From assembly GCA_035628505.1 (NCBI GenBank), contig DASPJR010000033.1:4660-68659 (forward strand): 64,000 bases of DNA. The letters are read 5' to 3'. The notes under the pieces were generated by a model, which made no database searches, had not been told where the DNA came from, and saw only the letters and a program-made list of their open reading frames with translations. The stretch is from DASPJR01 sp035628505. Lineage in GTDB: Bacteria; Planctomycetota; SZUA-567; H5-PLA8. The translations under genes and the position numbers were made by a program. This document shows positions 51,137-60,330 of the stretch, piece after piece (within the stretch, counting starts at the first letter, position 1; the number at the start of each line of letters is the position of its first letter).

Positions 51137-52077
51137 TGAATAACACGCGCTATCTGGCTGGGTTCACCCTGATTGAACTGCTTGTGGTTCTCATGATCCT
51201 GACTGTTCTCAGCACCATTGCAGTCCAGTCGCTCGATCACGTTCAGGACCAGTCCCACTACGATGCTACAAAACGCGCGATGGTGGAGCTCGAACACGCA
51301 ATCGTGGGTCAAGCCGATGCGCGAGATAGCAGCGGTGCTGCAATTGTCACCGGTTTTATTGCTGACCTGGGCCGATTGCCGAAAGCGGTCGATCACGATC
51401 TGGATGCGGCCACCCCGCTCCAACCTGCTGAACTCTGGCAAAACCCATTTGCGACCGGTTTTGCTATCCGGCCGGCTGATGCAACTAATCTTCCCGCTGC
51501 GGATTCAGCGCTTGCGGATGCAGAGGTGAAAGTACCTTGCGGCTGGCGGGGGCCCTATCTTCGAATGCCTTTTGGAGAAAGTGTCTTAAATGACGGGTGG
51601 GGAAAGCCATTCGATCTGCGCAAGGCCAATCGCACGGATCCCTGCCTGGCAAATGACTTGATTGAAATCTTCCGATCGCTTGGATCCGACAACACGCTCA
51701 CCACGAGCGCAACCAACGATTACCGCGAAGATCTTTATCTGAATTTAAAGACTGATGCGGTCGCCACCTACCCTTCTGTGTCGCAGAGCAACCGTGTTCA
51801 GAATACGTTCACGATTACGGTACACAAAACCACACTCGGCAACGCGCCTACCGGAAGCGTTGAGCTTCGAATGTTTGGGCCCAATCCGGACACAGGCCTG
51901 GTCAAAGCAGTCTCATTCACGCAGGCAGCTTCCGGCGCTCCCCTTGTCTTTACCGTTACCAGCACAATTGGACCGCGAATGTTCCGCGCGTACGAGGGAA
52001 CCAGCAAAAGCGCGCCGCGACAGGTCACGGTAACGAATTTTGAACCCGGCAATGTGGATCTGGTATTAAAACCATGA
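51133..52077 (+). CDS. Pseudopilin 4 with C-terminal beta extension
   Basis: A 314-residue protein starting MMNNTRYLAG, cleavage after Gly10, then FTLIELLVVLMILTVLSTIA. It has the GspG-like block CGWRGPYLRMPFGESVLNDG followed by WGKPFD, then an extra C-terminal domain (about residues 220-314: NTFTITVHKTTLGNAPTGSV, PRQVTVTNFEPGNVDLVL) with a beta-sandwich/Ig-like character that normal pseudopilins lack. It overlaps genes on both sides by 4 bp. Confidence 0.85.
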   Translation: MMNNTRYLAGFTLIELLVVLMILTVLSTIAVQSLDHVQDQSHYDATKRAMVELEHAIVGQADARDSSGAAIVTGFIADLGRLPKAVDHDLDAATPLQPAELWQNPFATGFAIRPADATNLPAADSALADAEVKVPCGWRGPYLRMPFGESVLNDGWGKPFDLRKANRTDPCLANDLIEIFRSLGSDNTLTTSATNDYREDLYLNLKTDAVATYPSVSQSNRVQNTFTITVHKTTLGNAPTGSVELRMFGPNPDTGLVKAVSFTQAASGAPLVFTVTSTIGPRMFRAYEGTSKSAPRQVTVTNFEPGNVDLVLKP

Positions 52078-53450
52078 GAGCTGCTGAAACCATCCTGCTT
52101 ATCACCAGTGAGCTCATCGCGCGTGCCGATTTCTCGGGCGGCACCAGGCCTCGACTGCTTGGAATGCGCCAGCAGCGCCGTCCGTCAGACTCGGATCTGG
52201 GCAAACTGCTGACTGAGGCAGCAAAGCTGGAAAAGGGGATTGGCCGGCGCGTCTGGGTGCTATGCGAGGACCTCTGGACACAGTTGTTGACTGTTCCATC
52301 CGCGGCCGTGAACGGGCTTGAGGAAGAACAGGTGCTGCGCGCGCTTGCATTTGAGGCCGAGGGGCTCTCGGGAACTCCCGCCGCCGATGCCGTTCTCGGC
52401 GCACGGCAGATTCAAGCGGATCAGACACAATCGACATTCTGGATCAGCTCGATCGAGCGGCCGGTTTTAGATCAGTTCCAACGCCGTGTTCGCGAGATGG
52501 GAGGCAAGCTCGCGGGCTTGTGCCACCCGGCCGGGTTGCCCGCGCCGATCCTGCAGCAGCCAGGCACGTGGCGGCGCGTTGAAAGCTGGAGTCAAAGCAC
52601 GGTCTGCATCACGATCGAAGCGGGCAAGCCGCGTGTCGCTGTGTTTGGCCCCAGCAGCGACCAGCAGGACGAAGGCTGGCTGCGCACCAGCACAGCGGAT
52701 CACACAGAGCTTCTGTTCAGCTCGGGCAGGGGACCGGATGCAGGCCTGATGTTGAGCGACCCCAAGGTCCTGGAATCGTGGCTAACTGCATGGGCAGCGC
52801 AACTGGTTTCGCCGGCTCTCGCCGCGCCATGCATCGTGCCTGACGAAATACCTGTTGCCACAAGCGTCCTGGTGACATGGGGCGTACTGATTGAGGCTGC
52901 CGTGCTGGCTCTGTGCGTGGCTCACTGGTCGTGGACCACTCGAGCAACCGATGAAGCGCTGCGCCAGGCTGCCGCCTTGCGCGCACCGGCGGAACAGATG
53001 GCCACGGTGGACAAAGCGATCGGCAGCAAGCGCTCGGAATACGAAAAGCTGAAAACCGAAGTCATCAATATTGAAACCGAACGGAAGAATGCGCTGCGGG
53101 AGTTTGCCGTACAGAAAGGCAGAGTGCTTCAATTATTAAGCAGCCTTGCCGAATGCAAGGTCGCCGACGTGATGATTGAAAAAATCGAGCCCGACGGTGC
53201 ATCTGGCACTACGGTCCAGGGCCTATGCATGAATCCGGCTCAAGCCGATGAACTGGCGATTCAGCTCATGAAGCCGCTGGATTCCGTGGGGCTGGAAGTG
53301 GTGCCTTTGAGCAAACAGGGCAAGAATCTGCTGACTGACGGAGGCCCCTGGAATTTCACGCTGAGCATCAGGCCAAAGGCGCAGCGCGCCAGCTCGCTAA
53401 CGGCAAAGGACGAAGGCCTGAGTGCAAACGCGAGAGGAGGCCAGCCGTGA
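52074..53450 (+). CDS. GspL/PilM-PilN-like inner-membrane platform protein
   Basis: A 458-residue protein. The N-terminal 255 residues are cytoplasmic and weakly actin-like as in GspL (EEEQVLRALAFEAEGLSG, FWISSIERPVLDQFQRRV). A membrane span lies at about 265-287 (ATSVLVTWGVLIEAAVLALCVAH). A coiled coil and PilN/GspL-like periplasmic domain follow (about 290-440: LQLLSSLAECKVADVMIEKIE). Its order before the GspM-like gene and overlap of 4 bp with neighbours match T2SS operons. It is functionally parallel to the PilM-N fusion at 26342-28297 but much shorter and clearly diverged. Confidence 0.75.
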   Translation: MRAAETILLITSELIARADFSGGTRPRLLGMRQQRRPSDSDLGKLLTEAAKLEKGIGRRVWVLCEDLWTQLLTVPSAAVNGLEEEQVLRALAFEAEGLSGTPAADAVLGARQIQADQTQSTFWISSIERPVLDQFQRRVREMGGKLAGLCHPAGLPAPILQQPGTWRRVESWSQSTVCITIEAGKPRVAVFGPSSDQQDEGWLRTSTADHTELLFSSGRGPDAGLMLSDPKVLESWLTAWAAQLVSPALAAPCIVPDEIPVATSVLVTWGVLIEAAVLALCVAHWSWTTRATDEALRQAAALRAPAEQMATVDKAIGSKRSEYEKLKTEVINIETERKNALREFAVQKGRVLQLLSSLAECKVADVMIEKIEPDGASGTTVQGLCMNPAQADELAIQLMKPLDSVGLEVVPLSKQGKNLLTDGGPWNFTLSIRPKAQRASSLTAKDEGLSANARGGQP

Positions 53451-54025
53451 AATCAAATCCACGCGATAAATGGCTGCTCATTTGTCTGCCCGCCATCTTC
53501 ACGGCAATCGTCTATTCGTGGGGATTTGCGAGGAAAAACTCAGTCGCCTTAAGCGAGGCACGCAAACAGTTGCAGGCGGTTTCAGATCAACCTGACGCCC
53601 AGGCGGCGCTGATGCGTAAAACGCAGGAACTTTCACGCCTGGAAGATCAGTACGAAAATTACGCGGAGAGGAAAAATGCGGCGCGTGCAGTCCCTGGTGT
53701 GCCACATAGCGGTGCCAACCGCGCAGCCGCGCTAAAGGTGCTTGCCGCGGCGGCCGACAAGAGCAACCTGGTTCTCCTTCAATCGAGCGCACTGTCTGAA
53801 GCCTCAAAACTCAAGGAGGTCGCGGCAATCAGCAAGGGCATCGATCTGCCTGCGCCGCAGCTCTGGCGCCTGGAACTCGCCGGATCCTATCTGAATATGT
53901 TGAAGATGCTCACTGAGCTGAAAAAGGCTGAGACCTTTGTGGTTCCACTTGAAGTCAAGATGGAGCCGCTGAAAGACGAAACAGACAGCCCGGGACAGAA
54001 GTGGACTTTAACGGTTTGGATTTAA
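53447..54025 (+). CDS. GspM/PilO-like inner-membrane protein
   Basis: A 192-residue protein starting at GTG 53447 with gaggagg 6-12 bp upstream. One N-terminal span (WLLICLPAIFTAIVYSWGF) is followed by a coiled coil (about 35-70) and a ferredoxin-like alpha/beta domain (LKVLAAAADKSNLVLLQSSA, LAGSYLNMLKMLTELKKAETF, PLEVKMEPL). This is the expected size and topology of GspM or PilO, and it follows the GspL-like gene directly. Together these two would form the inner-membrane platform for the GspE ATPase. Confidence 0.78.
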   Translation: MKSNPRDKWLLICLPAIFTAIVYSWGFARKNSVALSEARKQLQAVSDQPDAQAALMRKTQELSRLEDQYENYAERKNAARAVPGVPHSGANRAAALKVLAAAADKSNLVLLQSSALSEASKLKEVAAISKGIDLPAPQLWRLELAGSYLNMLKMLTELKKAETFVVPLEVKMEPLKDETDSPGQKWTLTVWI

Positions 54026-54027
54026 GC

Positions 54028-55164
54028 ATGGCTGACGCAGGCACTACACGCTTGAATTCACTGCTCACGCAATGCGTGAAGCATGGCGCATCGGATTTGC
54101 ATCTGACGCCAGGCTTGCCCCCGTACGCACGCATTGAAGGCGATCTGGTGCCGATGCCGAACGAAGCGGTGCTGGTTCCGGAAGACACGGCAACGTTGAG
54201 CAAGACCATTGTTCAGCTTGTGAAGGCTTCTGAGGAGTCCCTGACGCTGAAAGGCGCGATCGATGGTGCCCTGACGTCGCCCGATGGCGTCCGCTTCCGC
54301 TTCAACATTTTCAAGCGTCAGAATGAACTGGCGATTGTCATCCGGCAGCTTGAAGAACGTTTCCGCAGCCTGTCGGAGCTGGGACTTCCTGAATCCCTGC
54401 ACTCGCTCAGTGATTTGCGCGACGGACTGGTCGTCGTCAGCGGACCCACCGGCGCCGGCAAAAGCACGACACTGGCGACGCTGATCAATCGCATCAACCA
54501 GAGCCGCAAATGCCACATCATTACGATTGAAGACCCGATTGAGTACATTCACAAACCCATCAAGAGCGTGGTGAATCAGCGGCAGATCGGCTTGGATGCG
54601 CCGACGTTCAATGACGCGCTGGTATCCTCCTTGCGGCAGGATCCAGACGTTATTCTCGTCGGCGAAATCCGTGACCTGGATACGATCCGCACCGCCATCA
54701 CTGCGGCCGAAACGGGGCACCTGGTCTTCACCACCCTGCATGCAGGCGATTGCGTCAGTTCCATCGAACGCCTGGTCTCCGTGTTTCCCGCAGATGAACA
54801 GGACGGCATACGCCGGCAGCTCTCGATCGTGCTCCGCGCGATTGTCGCGCAACATTTGCTTCCCTCGTGTGACTCCAACCAGGCCGGGCGCGTCAGCACC
54901 AGTGAAGTCCTGATGGTCAATCCCGCAATTGCCAATCTGATCGCCAGCGGCAAAAGCGCTCAGATTTATTCCAGCATGGAAGCTGGCAGCGCGTTTGGCA
55001 TGCAGACGCTGGAGCAGGACCTCGCGCGATTGTGGGTGACTGGCCGCATTTCTGAAATCACCGCTGTTGGAACGACGCGCAACGTCAGCGTGCTTCGCGA
55101 TCGCGCCACGATGATGCGTACGCGGCGCCCGACGTCGGTGATGTCCGCCGGAGGCATGCGATGA
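54028..55164 (+). CDS. pilT: PilT-type retraction ATPase
   Basis: 378 residues from the ATG at 54028; an in-frame GTG at 54001 would overlap the previous gene. N-terminal PAS-like region (KHGASDLHLTPGLPPYARIEGDL) is typical of PilT. The core has Walker A GPTGAGKST, the Asp box (HIITIEDPIEYIH), Walker B DVILVGEIRD and the His box (TGHLVFTTLHAGD). The C-terminal residues are basic (RTRRPTS). PilT retracts type IV pili. Its presence immediately before gspE is characteristic of pili rather than of a pure T2SS. Confidence 0.93.
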   Translation: MADAGTTRLNSLLTQCVKHGASDLHLTPGLPPYARIEGDLVPMPNEAVLVPEDTATLSKTIVQLVKASEESLTLKGAIDGALTSPDGVRFRFNIFKRQNELAIVIRQLEERFRSLSELGLPESLHSLSDLRDGLVVVSGPTGAGKSTTLATLINRINQSRKCHIITIEDPIEYIHKPIKSVVNQRQIGLDAPTFNDALVSSLRQDPDVILVGEIRDLDTIRTAITAAETGHLVFTTLHAGDCVSSIERLVSVFPADEQDGIRRQLSIVLRAIVAQHLLPSCDSNQAGRVSTSEVLMVNPAIANLIASGKSAQIYSSMEAGSAFGMQTLEQDLARLWVTGRISEITAVGTTRNVSVLRDRATMMRTRRPTSVMSAGGMR

Positions 55165-56642
55165 GCACTGCGACTCTGCTGAATCTGGACGATGTAAAAA
55201 TCGATCCGGCCTGGGCGCTGAAGTTGCCGCCGAGCCTCGCCTTGCGGCGCCAGGTACTGCCGCTCGCCAGTCTGGACGGCCAGGTCCATGTCGCCTTCGC
55301 CGATCCGGGTGACACTCTCGCGGTCGACGCCGTGCAGCGTTTTCTCGGACAGCGCATTACTGTCGTCGCGGTCGACAGAGAATCCTTGCAGCGCGCGCTG
55401 GCGCGGGTGTACGCAGATGCCCCGCGCTCCAGTACGCGCATGGGCGGACCGCTCATTGCCGACAGCGAAAAAGACGATCCGGTGGCGTTGTCTGGAAATC
55501 TGCTGCACGCCGCAGTTCTCAAGCAGGCTTCGGATATTCACATCGAACCAGGACGCGAAAGTCTGCGCATCCGTTTTCGCGTTGATGGTGTGCTTGAAGA
55601 ATATCTGCGCCTGCCGGTTTCGGCTGAAGCCGGGCTCGTGAGCCGCTTGAAAGTAATGTCCGGCATGGACATCGCCGAGAAGCGTGCGCCGCAGGACGGC
55701 GGTTTTACGCATCGAATCGGCGCGGGGCAGAATGCGCGCATGATCGACGTGCGAGCGGCGTCTTTGCCCACGAAATATGGCGAGAAGATGACGCTGCGAT
55801 TGCTGATGATGCAGACGAACGCCTTGACGCTTCAGAATCTGGGAATGTCTGAGCCCGATTTGCAGCGGATCGGAAAAGTTCTCGACGAGCCGCACGGGCT
55901 GATTCTATTAACCGGTCCGACCGGCAGCGGAAAAACGACCACGCTTTATTCTGGCATTCACAAGCTCGTTGCCGGGGCTGAACTGAACATCATCACGATT
56001 GAAGATCCGATCGAATACGACATTCCCGGTGTTTCACAGGTCGAAGTGGACTCCGCGGAAAAAGTGAGCTTCCATAAAGCACTGCGCAGCGTTCTGCGCC
56101 ATGACCCCGACGTGCTCATGATCGGCGAAATTCGCGACATGGATACGCTCGACGTTGCGGTCAAGTCCGCGCTGACCGGCCATCTGGTGCTTTCAACCTT
56201 GCACACCAATAGCGCCGCAAGCGCCGTGACGCGTCTGGCCGACATGGGATTGCAGCGCTACCTGATCGCGGCAACGCTGCGGTTATGCGTCGCGCAGCGC
56301 CTTGTCAGAAAACTCTGTACCTTCTGCCGCAAACCACGCGAGATGACCAAGGCGGAAGCCGCAAGCCTCGGGCAGATGGAGGCCGCGGGTTCAACCGTGT
56401 ACGACCCCGGCTCGTGTCTCTATTGTGCCGGGCGCGGTTATTCCGGGCGCCTGGGCTTGTTTGAAATGTTCATGATCGACGAGGAATTGTCGAACCTCAT
56501 CGCGGCGGGCGCAACCGAGACGCAGCTGGTTGCAGCAGCGCGCGCCAAAGGCGCGGCGACGCTGCTCGAAGATGCGATGAGCAAAGTGCTGCAGGGCAGG
56601 ACCAGTGTGCGTGACGTGCTTCAAGTTGTGACGAGTGTTTGA
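55161..56642 (+). CDS. gspE: GspE/PilB-type assembly ATPase
   Basis: A 493-residue protein overlapping the previous gene by 4 bp. A short N-terminal MshEN-like domain (about 15-80, LPPSLALRRQVLPLASLDGQ) precedes the ATPase core: QASDIHIEPGRESLRIRFRV, Walker A GPTGSGKTT, Asp box IITIEDPIEYDIPG, Walker B DVLMIGEIRD, His box TGHLVLSTLHTN. A zinc-binding tetracysteine element is present (CTFCRK and CLYCAG). It powers pseudopilus assembly at the cytoplasmic face with the GspL/M-like platform and GspF. Confidence 0.93.
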   Translation: MSTATLLNLDDVKIDPAWALKLPPSLALRRQVLPLASLDGQVHVAFADPGDTLAVDAVQRFLGQRITVVAVDRESLQRALARVYADAPRSSTRMGGPLIADSEKDDPVALSGNLLHAAVLKQASDIHIEPGRESLRIRFRVDGVLEEYLRLPVSAEAGLVSRLKVMSGMDIAEKRAPQDGGFTHRIGAGQNARMIDVRAASLPTKYGEKMTLRLLMMQTNALTLQNLGMSEPDLQRIGKVLDEPHGLILLTGPTGSGKTTTLYSGIHKLVAGAELNIITIEDPIEYDIPGVSQVEVDSAEKVSFHKALRSVLRHDPDVLMIGEIRDMDTLDVAVKSALTGHLVLSTLHTNSAASAVTRLADMGLQRYLIAATLRLCVAQRLVRKLCTFCRKPREMTKAEAASLGQMEAAGSTVYDPGSCLYCAGRGYSGRLGLFEMFMIDEELSNLIAAGATETQLVAAARAKGAATLLEDAMSKVLQGRTSVRDVLQVVTSV

Positions 56643-56652
56643 GTGAACAGCG

Positions 56653-57861
56653 ATGCCGACGTATGAATTCACAGCGCGCGATACGGCAGGCAAGACGCAG
56701 AAGGGAACGCTGTCGTCCGTGAACTCTGTCGCCTTAACGTCCGAACTGCGGCAGCGTGGATGGCTCATCCTGGACGTAAAGCCGGCGGCGCAGAAAACGT
56801 TTTCACTGCCAAATTTGAACCCGGCGCAATGGCTTCCGGTAACGACACTCGACGTGGAGGTCGGATTTCAGCAGATTTCGTCGATGCTGCGAAGCGGCCT
56901 GACTCTGCTCAACGCCATCAAAACTGCAGGCGAGCAGGCGCGGCGGCCCAAGATGGCCGCGATCTGGCAGCAGGTTCATCAGCGCATCGAGGAGGGGGCC
57001 TCCTTTACGGATGCGTTAGCGCAGTTTCCGAGATGCTTCCCGGTGTTCGCGGTTCAGCTCGTACGTGCAGGTGAGCAATCCGGCACGCTCGAAATTGTCC
57101 TTTCTCGCGCCGCCGAACAACTAGAACGGTCTCGAACCTTGCGTTTCACGCTGTTGAATGCGCTCATCTATCCGGTGATCGTTCTAGTGATGGCCATCGG
57201 CGTCTCGATGTTCATGATGCTCGGCGTCATTCCAAAGATCGAGAAGTTCCTCGTCGGCCGCGGCAAGCGCCTGCCGGCAATAACGCAGGCACTGCTGGAT
57301 GTTTCCACGGCCTTTCGCGAGTACGCGATACCGATCGGAATTTTCACGGTCGCGGCAATCATCGCTTTTATCTGTGTCTACCGCTGGCCGCCGGGGCGCT
57401 TGTTTATTGATACGCTCAGCTTAAGGCTGCCGCTGTTCGGCAAATTGATCCGTACTGCCGCGACGGCAATTTTCGCGCGAACACTGGCATTGCTCCTGGA
57501 TAGTGGCATCACCCTGCTGGAAGCGCTGCAGACCGTTGAGCGTCTGGTTCCCAATGCGGCGCTTTCACGCCACGTTGCCTCGATTCGCGAAACCATCATC
57601 CAGGGTGGAAGTCTCGCATCGCCGCTGTCACGCGATGGCTACTTCATGCCGATGCTTAGCCGAATGGCTGTCGTGGGCGAGAGCACCGGCACACTGGACC
57701 GCGTGCTGACAGAAGTCGCGGATTTTCATGAGAAGCAGCTCGCCGCGTCGGTGCGCCGTCTGAGTGTGCTGATCGAACCGGCAATCATCGTTGTGGTCGG
57801 CGGCATCGTTGGATTTGTTTACATCGCATTCTTTGTGGCGTTGTTCTCTTTGGCGGGATGA
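56653..57861 (+). CDS. gspF: GspF/PilC-type inner-membrane platform protein
   Basis: A 402-residue polytopic protein. Two homologous T2SSF domains are seen: about 70-190 (VEVGFQQISSMLRSGLTLLNAI, FPVFAVQLVRAGEQSGTLEI) and about 270-395 (FARTLALLLDSGITLLEALQ, MLSRMAVVGESTGTLDRVL). Membrane spans lie at about 170-195, 223-243 and 375-400. Starts 10 bp after gspE. It is the integral-membrane rotor/platform of the assembly machine. Confidence 0.93.
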   Translation: MPTYEFTARDTAGKTQKGTLSSVNSVALTSELRQRGWLILDVKPAAQKTFSLPNLNPAQWLPVTTLDVEVGFQQISSMLRSGLTLLNAIKTAGEQARRPKMAAIWQQVHQRIEEGASFTDALAQFPRCFPVFAVQLVRAGEQSGTLEIVLSRAAEQLERSRTLRFTLLNALIYPVIVLVMAIGVSMFMMLGVIPKIEKFLVGRGKRLPAITQALLDVSTAFREYAIPIGIFTVAAIIAFICVYRWPPGRLFIDTLSLRLPLFGKLIRTAATAIFARTLALLLDSGITLLEALQTVERLVPNAALSRHVASIRETIIQGGSLASPLSRDGYFMPMLSRMAVVGESTGTLDRVLTEVADFHEKQLAASVRRLSVLIEPAIIVVVGGIVGFVYIAFFVALFSLAG

Positions 57862-57877
57862 GAAAGACAGGAGTCCG

Positions 57878-58357
57878 GTGAAACTTTCAAAGCTGTTTTC
57901 TTCATACGCTTTCATGCTGCTGCTCGGCTGCGTTTTGTCGTGTTCCATTCACGCCGAGGAAGCAAAGAAGCCCGACGAAAAGCCGACAGCGAAGACGGCC
58001 GACACAAGCACTACGGCCAAAGAAACACTGTCTAAACCCGCCGACCCGACTCAGCCGAGTCCCCGGTTGAAGCAGGTTCTCCGCGGGCCCGAGAAAGCGG
58101 CCGAGGTTGTGCAGCGTCCTGTCGAGCCGGCCAAGCCGCCGGAAATTACGTTGAAGGGTCTGATTCGTGCTGCCGGCAAACCTGCCGCCGCGATGATCGA
58201 GCTAAAAGACCGTCAGGCGCAAATCGTGCGTGAGGGCGCGCAAATTTCCGGCATCGCCAGTGATGGCAGTGTCGTGGAGATACTCATTAAAAAGATCTCA
58301 TCGAATGGAGTGGAAGTCGAAATTCCGAAATTGAAACAGACGCTGATCGTCAGATAG
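57878..58357 (+). CDS. Small periplasmic GspC/PilP-like protein
   Basis: 159 residues from GTG 57878 with acaggag 5-12 bp upstream; an upstream extension into gspF is unlikely. A signal peptide/anchor (MKLSKLFSSYAFMLLLGCVLSC) with possible lipobox is followed by a Pro/Lys/Thr-rich linker and a C-terminal beta domain (about 90-159: EITLKGLIRAAGKPAAAMIEL, GVEVEIPKLKQTLIV) that resembles the homology region of GspC/PilP. Its place immediately before the secretin gene fits a protein that contacts the secretin N0 domain. Confidence 0.7.
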   Translation: MKLSKLFSSYAFMLLLGCVLSCSIHAEEAKKPDEKPTAKTADTSTTAKETLSKPADPTQPSPRLKQVLRGPEKAAEVVQRPVEPAKPPEITLKGLIRAAGKPAAAMIELKDRQAQIVREGAQISGIASDGSVVEILIKKISSNGVEVEIPKLKQTLIVR

Positions 58358-58388
58358 GCCGGTTGCAGTTTTGTGGGAGGGGGAAGTC

Positions 58389-60296
58389 GTGAGAATTGCA
58401 GGTGTGTTGGTGCTATCGCTAGTGATCGGCAGCTGTCTGGCTGAAGAAACAGGCTTGTCGAAATCGGTTAAAATCAACGAGCTTGATTTTCGCGAGATGC
58501 CGCTCCAGGACGCTGTCCGGCTGATCTCCGAGGAAACCGACCTGAACATCGTGGCCTCCGCCGAAGCGAGAAAGACGCCTGTTTCTATCTTCCTGAAAAA
58601 CGTTAACGCCGGCGCCGCCATTGAAGAGCTTTGCAAAACGCACAATCTCTGGTTCAAACAGGACGAGAAGAGCAACATCATTCGCATTATGACTCTGCCG
58701 GAGTTTCAGCGCGACCTGGTGACGGTGCGCGAGGAGAAGACAGAAGTCTTCACCCTGCTCTATCCGAACGCGGTTTCGATAGCGTTTGCCATTCGGGATC
58801 TGCATGGCGACCGTGTTCAATTATCGATAGGCACTGAAGGCGCACGCGACGAATCGCAGGATCTGGAAGAGCGCTTTGACCGCTTCGATGTCATTGATCA
58901 GCGCAGCCAGGGTCTTGGACTTTTTCAGTCGGGCGGAACGAGCACGTTCTCGGGCGCAGGCTCTAACAGATTCTCCTCGTCCAGCAGCGACAACGATTTT
59001 GCCGGATCAAACTCCTCGCGCGCCATGCGCCGGTCGGACATGGTGAGGGGAAGCGCAGAAACTCGCCGCCAGGAGCGCGCTGACGAACTAAAGGCACTCA
59101 CGCCTGAGCAGGCCCAGGCAGTTCAGGAATTGATCAAGAGCGGTGACACGTCCGCTCAGGCCGCCCGGGCGCTTGAAGCACTTCGCCGCCAGAGCGCGGA
59201 CGTCTTCGTAACGGTCAGCCGCAAGAACAACATGTTGCTCGTTCGCACCAGTGATCCGCAGGCGATGACAGATATCAAGCAGCTCGTCACGAAAATGGAT
59301 GTGCCTACGCCGATGGTTCTGCTGGAGGTCAAGGTCCTGTCGCTGGAACTGGGCGACGGATTCAATTCCGTTTTCGAATACCAGTTCAGCGATGGCGTCA
59401 ACAATGCAGCGGGATTCAGCTCGGGGACGATCCAGCCGCCGGCCTCGGATATCCTCTCGGGCCAGGCACGCAAATTTTCGCCCCTGACAATCGGTGGCAC
59501 CGGCGGAAGAGCCGGCGACCTGATGTTTCAATTCGTGAATGAAAACTTCAGAGCTCGCATTCAGGTGCTGGAAGATAAGAATAAGGTTACTGTCCTGGCC
59601 ACTCCGATGCTGCTGACGGCGAACAATGAAGTGTCGCGGCTGTTTGTGGGTGAGGAGCGCCCGATCATCCGCAACATCAGCAGCCAGACGGTCGTCAACG
59701 ATAATTCAGTCACCAGTGTTCCGAACACCACCGTCGAGTTCCGGCCGGTTGGAACGACGCTGCTGATCACGCCAAACATCAACTCGGATCGTACTGTCAC
59801 TCTGCGTATACTTCAGGAGAACTCCGCGATTGTCCCGCGTTCAGCGAACATTCCTGTAGTCACCGGCGAAGGCAGCGTGCAGGAGCAGGCCGTGGATGTT
59901 GTATCCACACGCACAGTCAGTGGAACATTGATCGCAAAGGACGGATTGATGGTGGCGGTTGGCGGCTTGATCGAGGACACGATGCGCGATCAACGGGCGC
60001 AGGTGCCGGTTCTGGGTAGAATTCCTGTGCTGGGTATCCCGTTTCGCCGCCAGAACACCGGCCGCAACCGGCGTGAACTGATTGTCCTGTGCCGGCCACA
60101 TATTCTCAGCACGCCAAGCGAAGCCGAGGAAATCAGCAGGAAGCTGATGCAGGATCTTTCGCTGCATCCAAAATCGCCGGACGGCAAGGGGGCGCTGCCG
60201 ACATTTGCGCCGCGTGAAGTTCTTGAGCCTGATCCGCCAACCACGCGTAAGAAAGCGATCTTCAGGCTTGATAGCGTCAAGAACAACGATGACTAA
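58389..60296 (+). CDS. gspD: GspD/PilQ-family secretin
   Basis: 635 residues from GTG 58389 with gggagggg 7-15 bp upstream; the signal peptide MRIAGVLVLSLVIGSCLA may be a lipoprotein signal (IGSC). N-terminal domains: an N0/STN-like module at about 25-100 (LDFREMPLQDAVRLISEETD), an N1-like repeat, and a Ser-rich insert (about 180-215) followed by another N-type domain (SADVFVTVSRKNNMLLVRTS). The secretin core spans about 310-590 (VLLEVKVLSLELGDGFNSVF, VEFRPVGTTLLITPNI, SGTLIAKDGLMVAVGGLIED, VPVLGRIPVLGIPFR, RELIVLCRPHIL). It forms the outer-membrane gate of the system. It ends the secretion gene set. Confidence 0.92.
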   Translation: MRIAGVLVLSLVIGSCLAEETGLSKSVKINELDFREMPLQDAVRLISEETDLNIVASAEARKTPVSIFLKNVNAGAAIEELCKTHNLWFKQDEKSNIIRIMTLPEFQRDLVTVREEKTEVFTLLYPNAVSIAFAIRDLHGDRVQLSIGTEGARDESQDLEERFDRFDVIDQRSQGLGLFQSGGTSTFSGAGSNRFSSSSSDNDFAGSNSSRAMRRSDMVRGSAETRRQERADELKALTPEQAQAVQELIKSGDTSAQAARALEALRRQSADVFVTVSRKNNMLLVRTSDPQAMTDIKQLVTKMDVPTPMVLLEVKVLSLELGDGFNSVFEYQFSDGVNNAAGFSSGTIQPPASDILSGQARKFSPLTIGGTGGRAGDLMFQFVNENFRARIQVLEDKNKVTVLATPMLLTANNEVSRLFVGEERPIIRNISSQTVVNDNSVTSVPNTTVEFRPVGTTLLITPNINSDRTVTLRILQENSAIVPRSANIPVVTGEGSVQEQAVDVVSTRTVSGTLIAKDGLMVAVGGLIEDTMRDQRAQVPVLGRIPVLGIPFRRQNTGRNRRELIVLCRPHILSTPSEAEEISRKLMQDLSLHPKSPDGKGALPTFAPREVLEPDPPTTRKKAIFRLDSVKNNDD

Positions 60297-60330
60297 GACC
60301 AGGGTCTTACAGTCCAGAAGGAGAGTAAAA

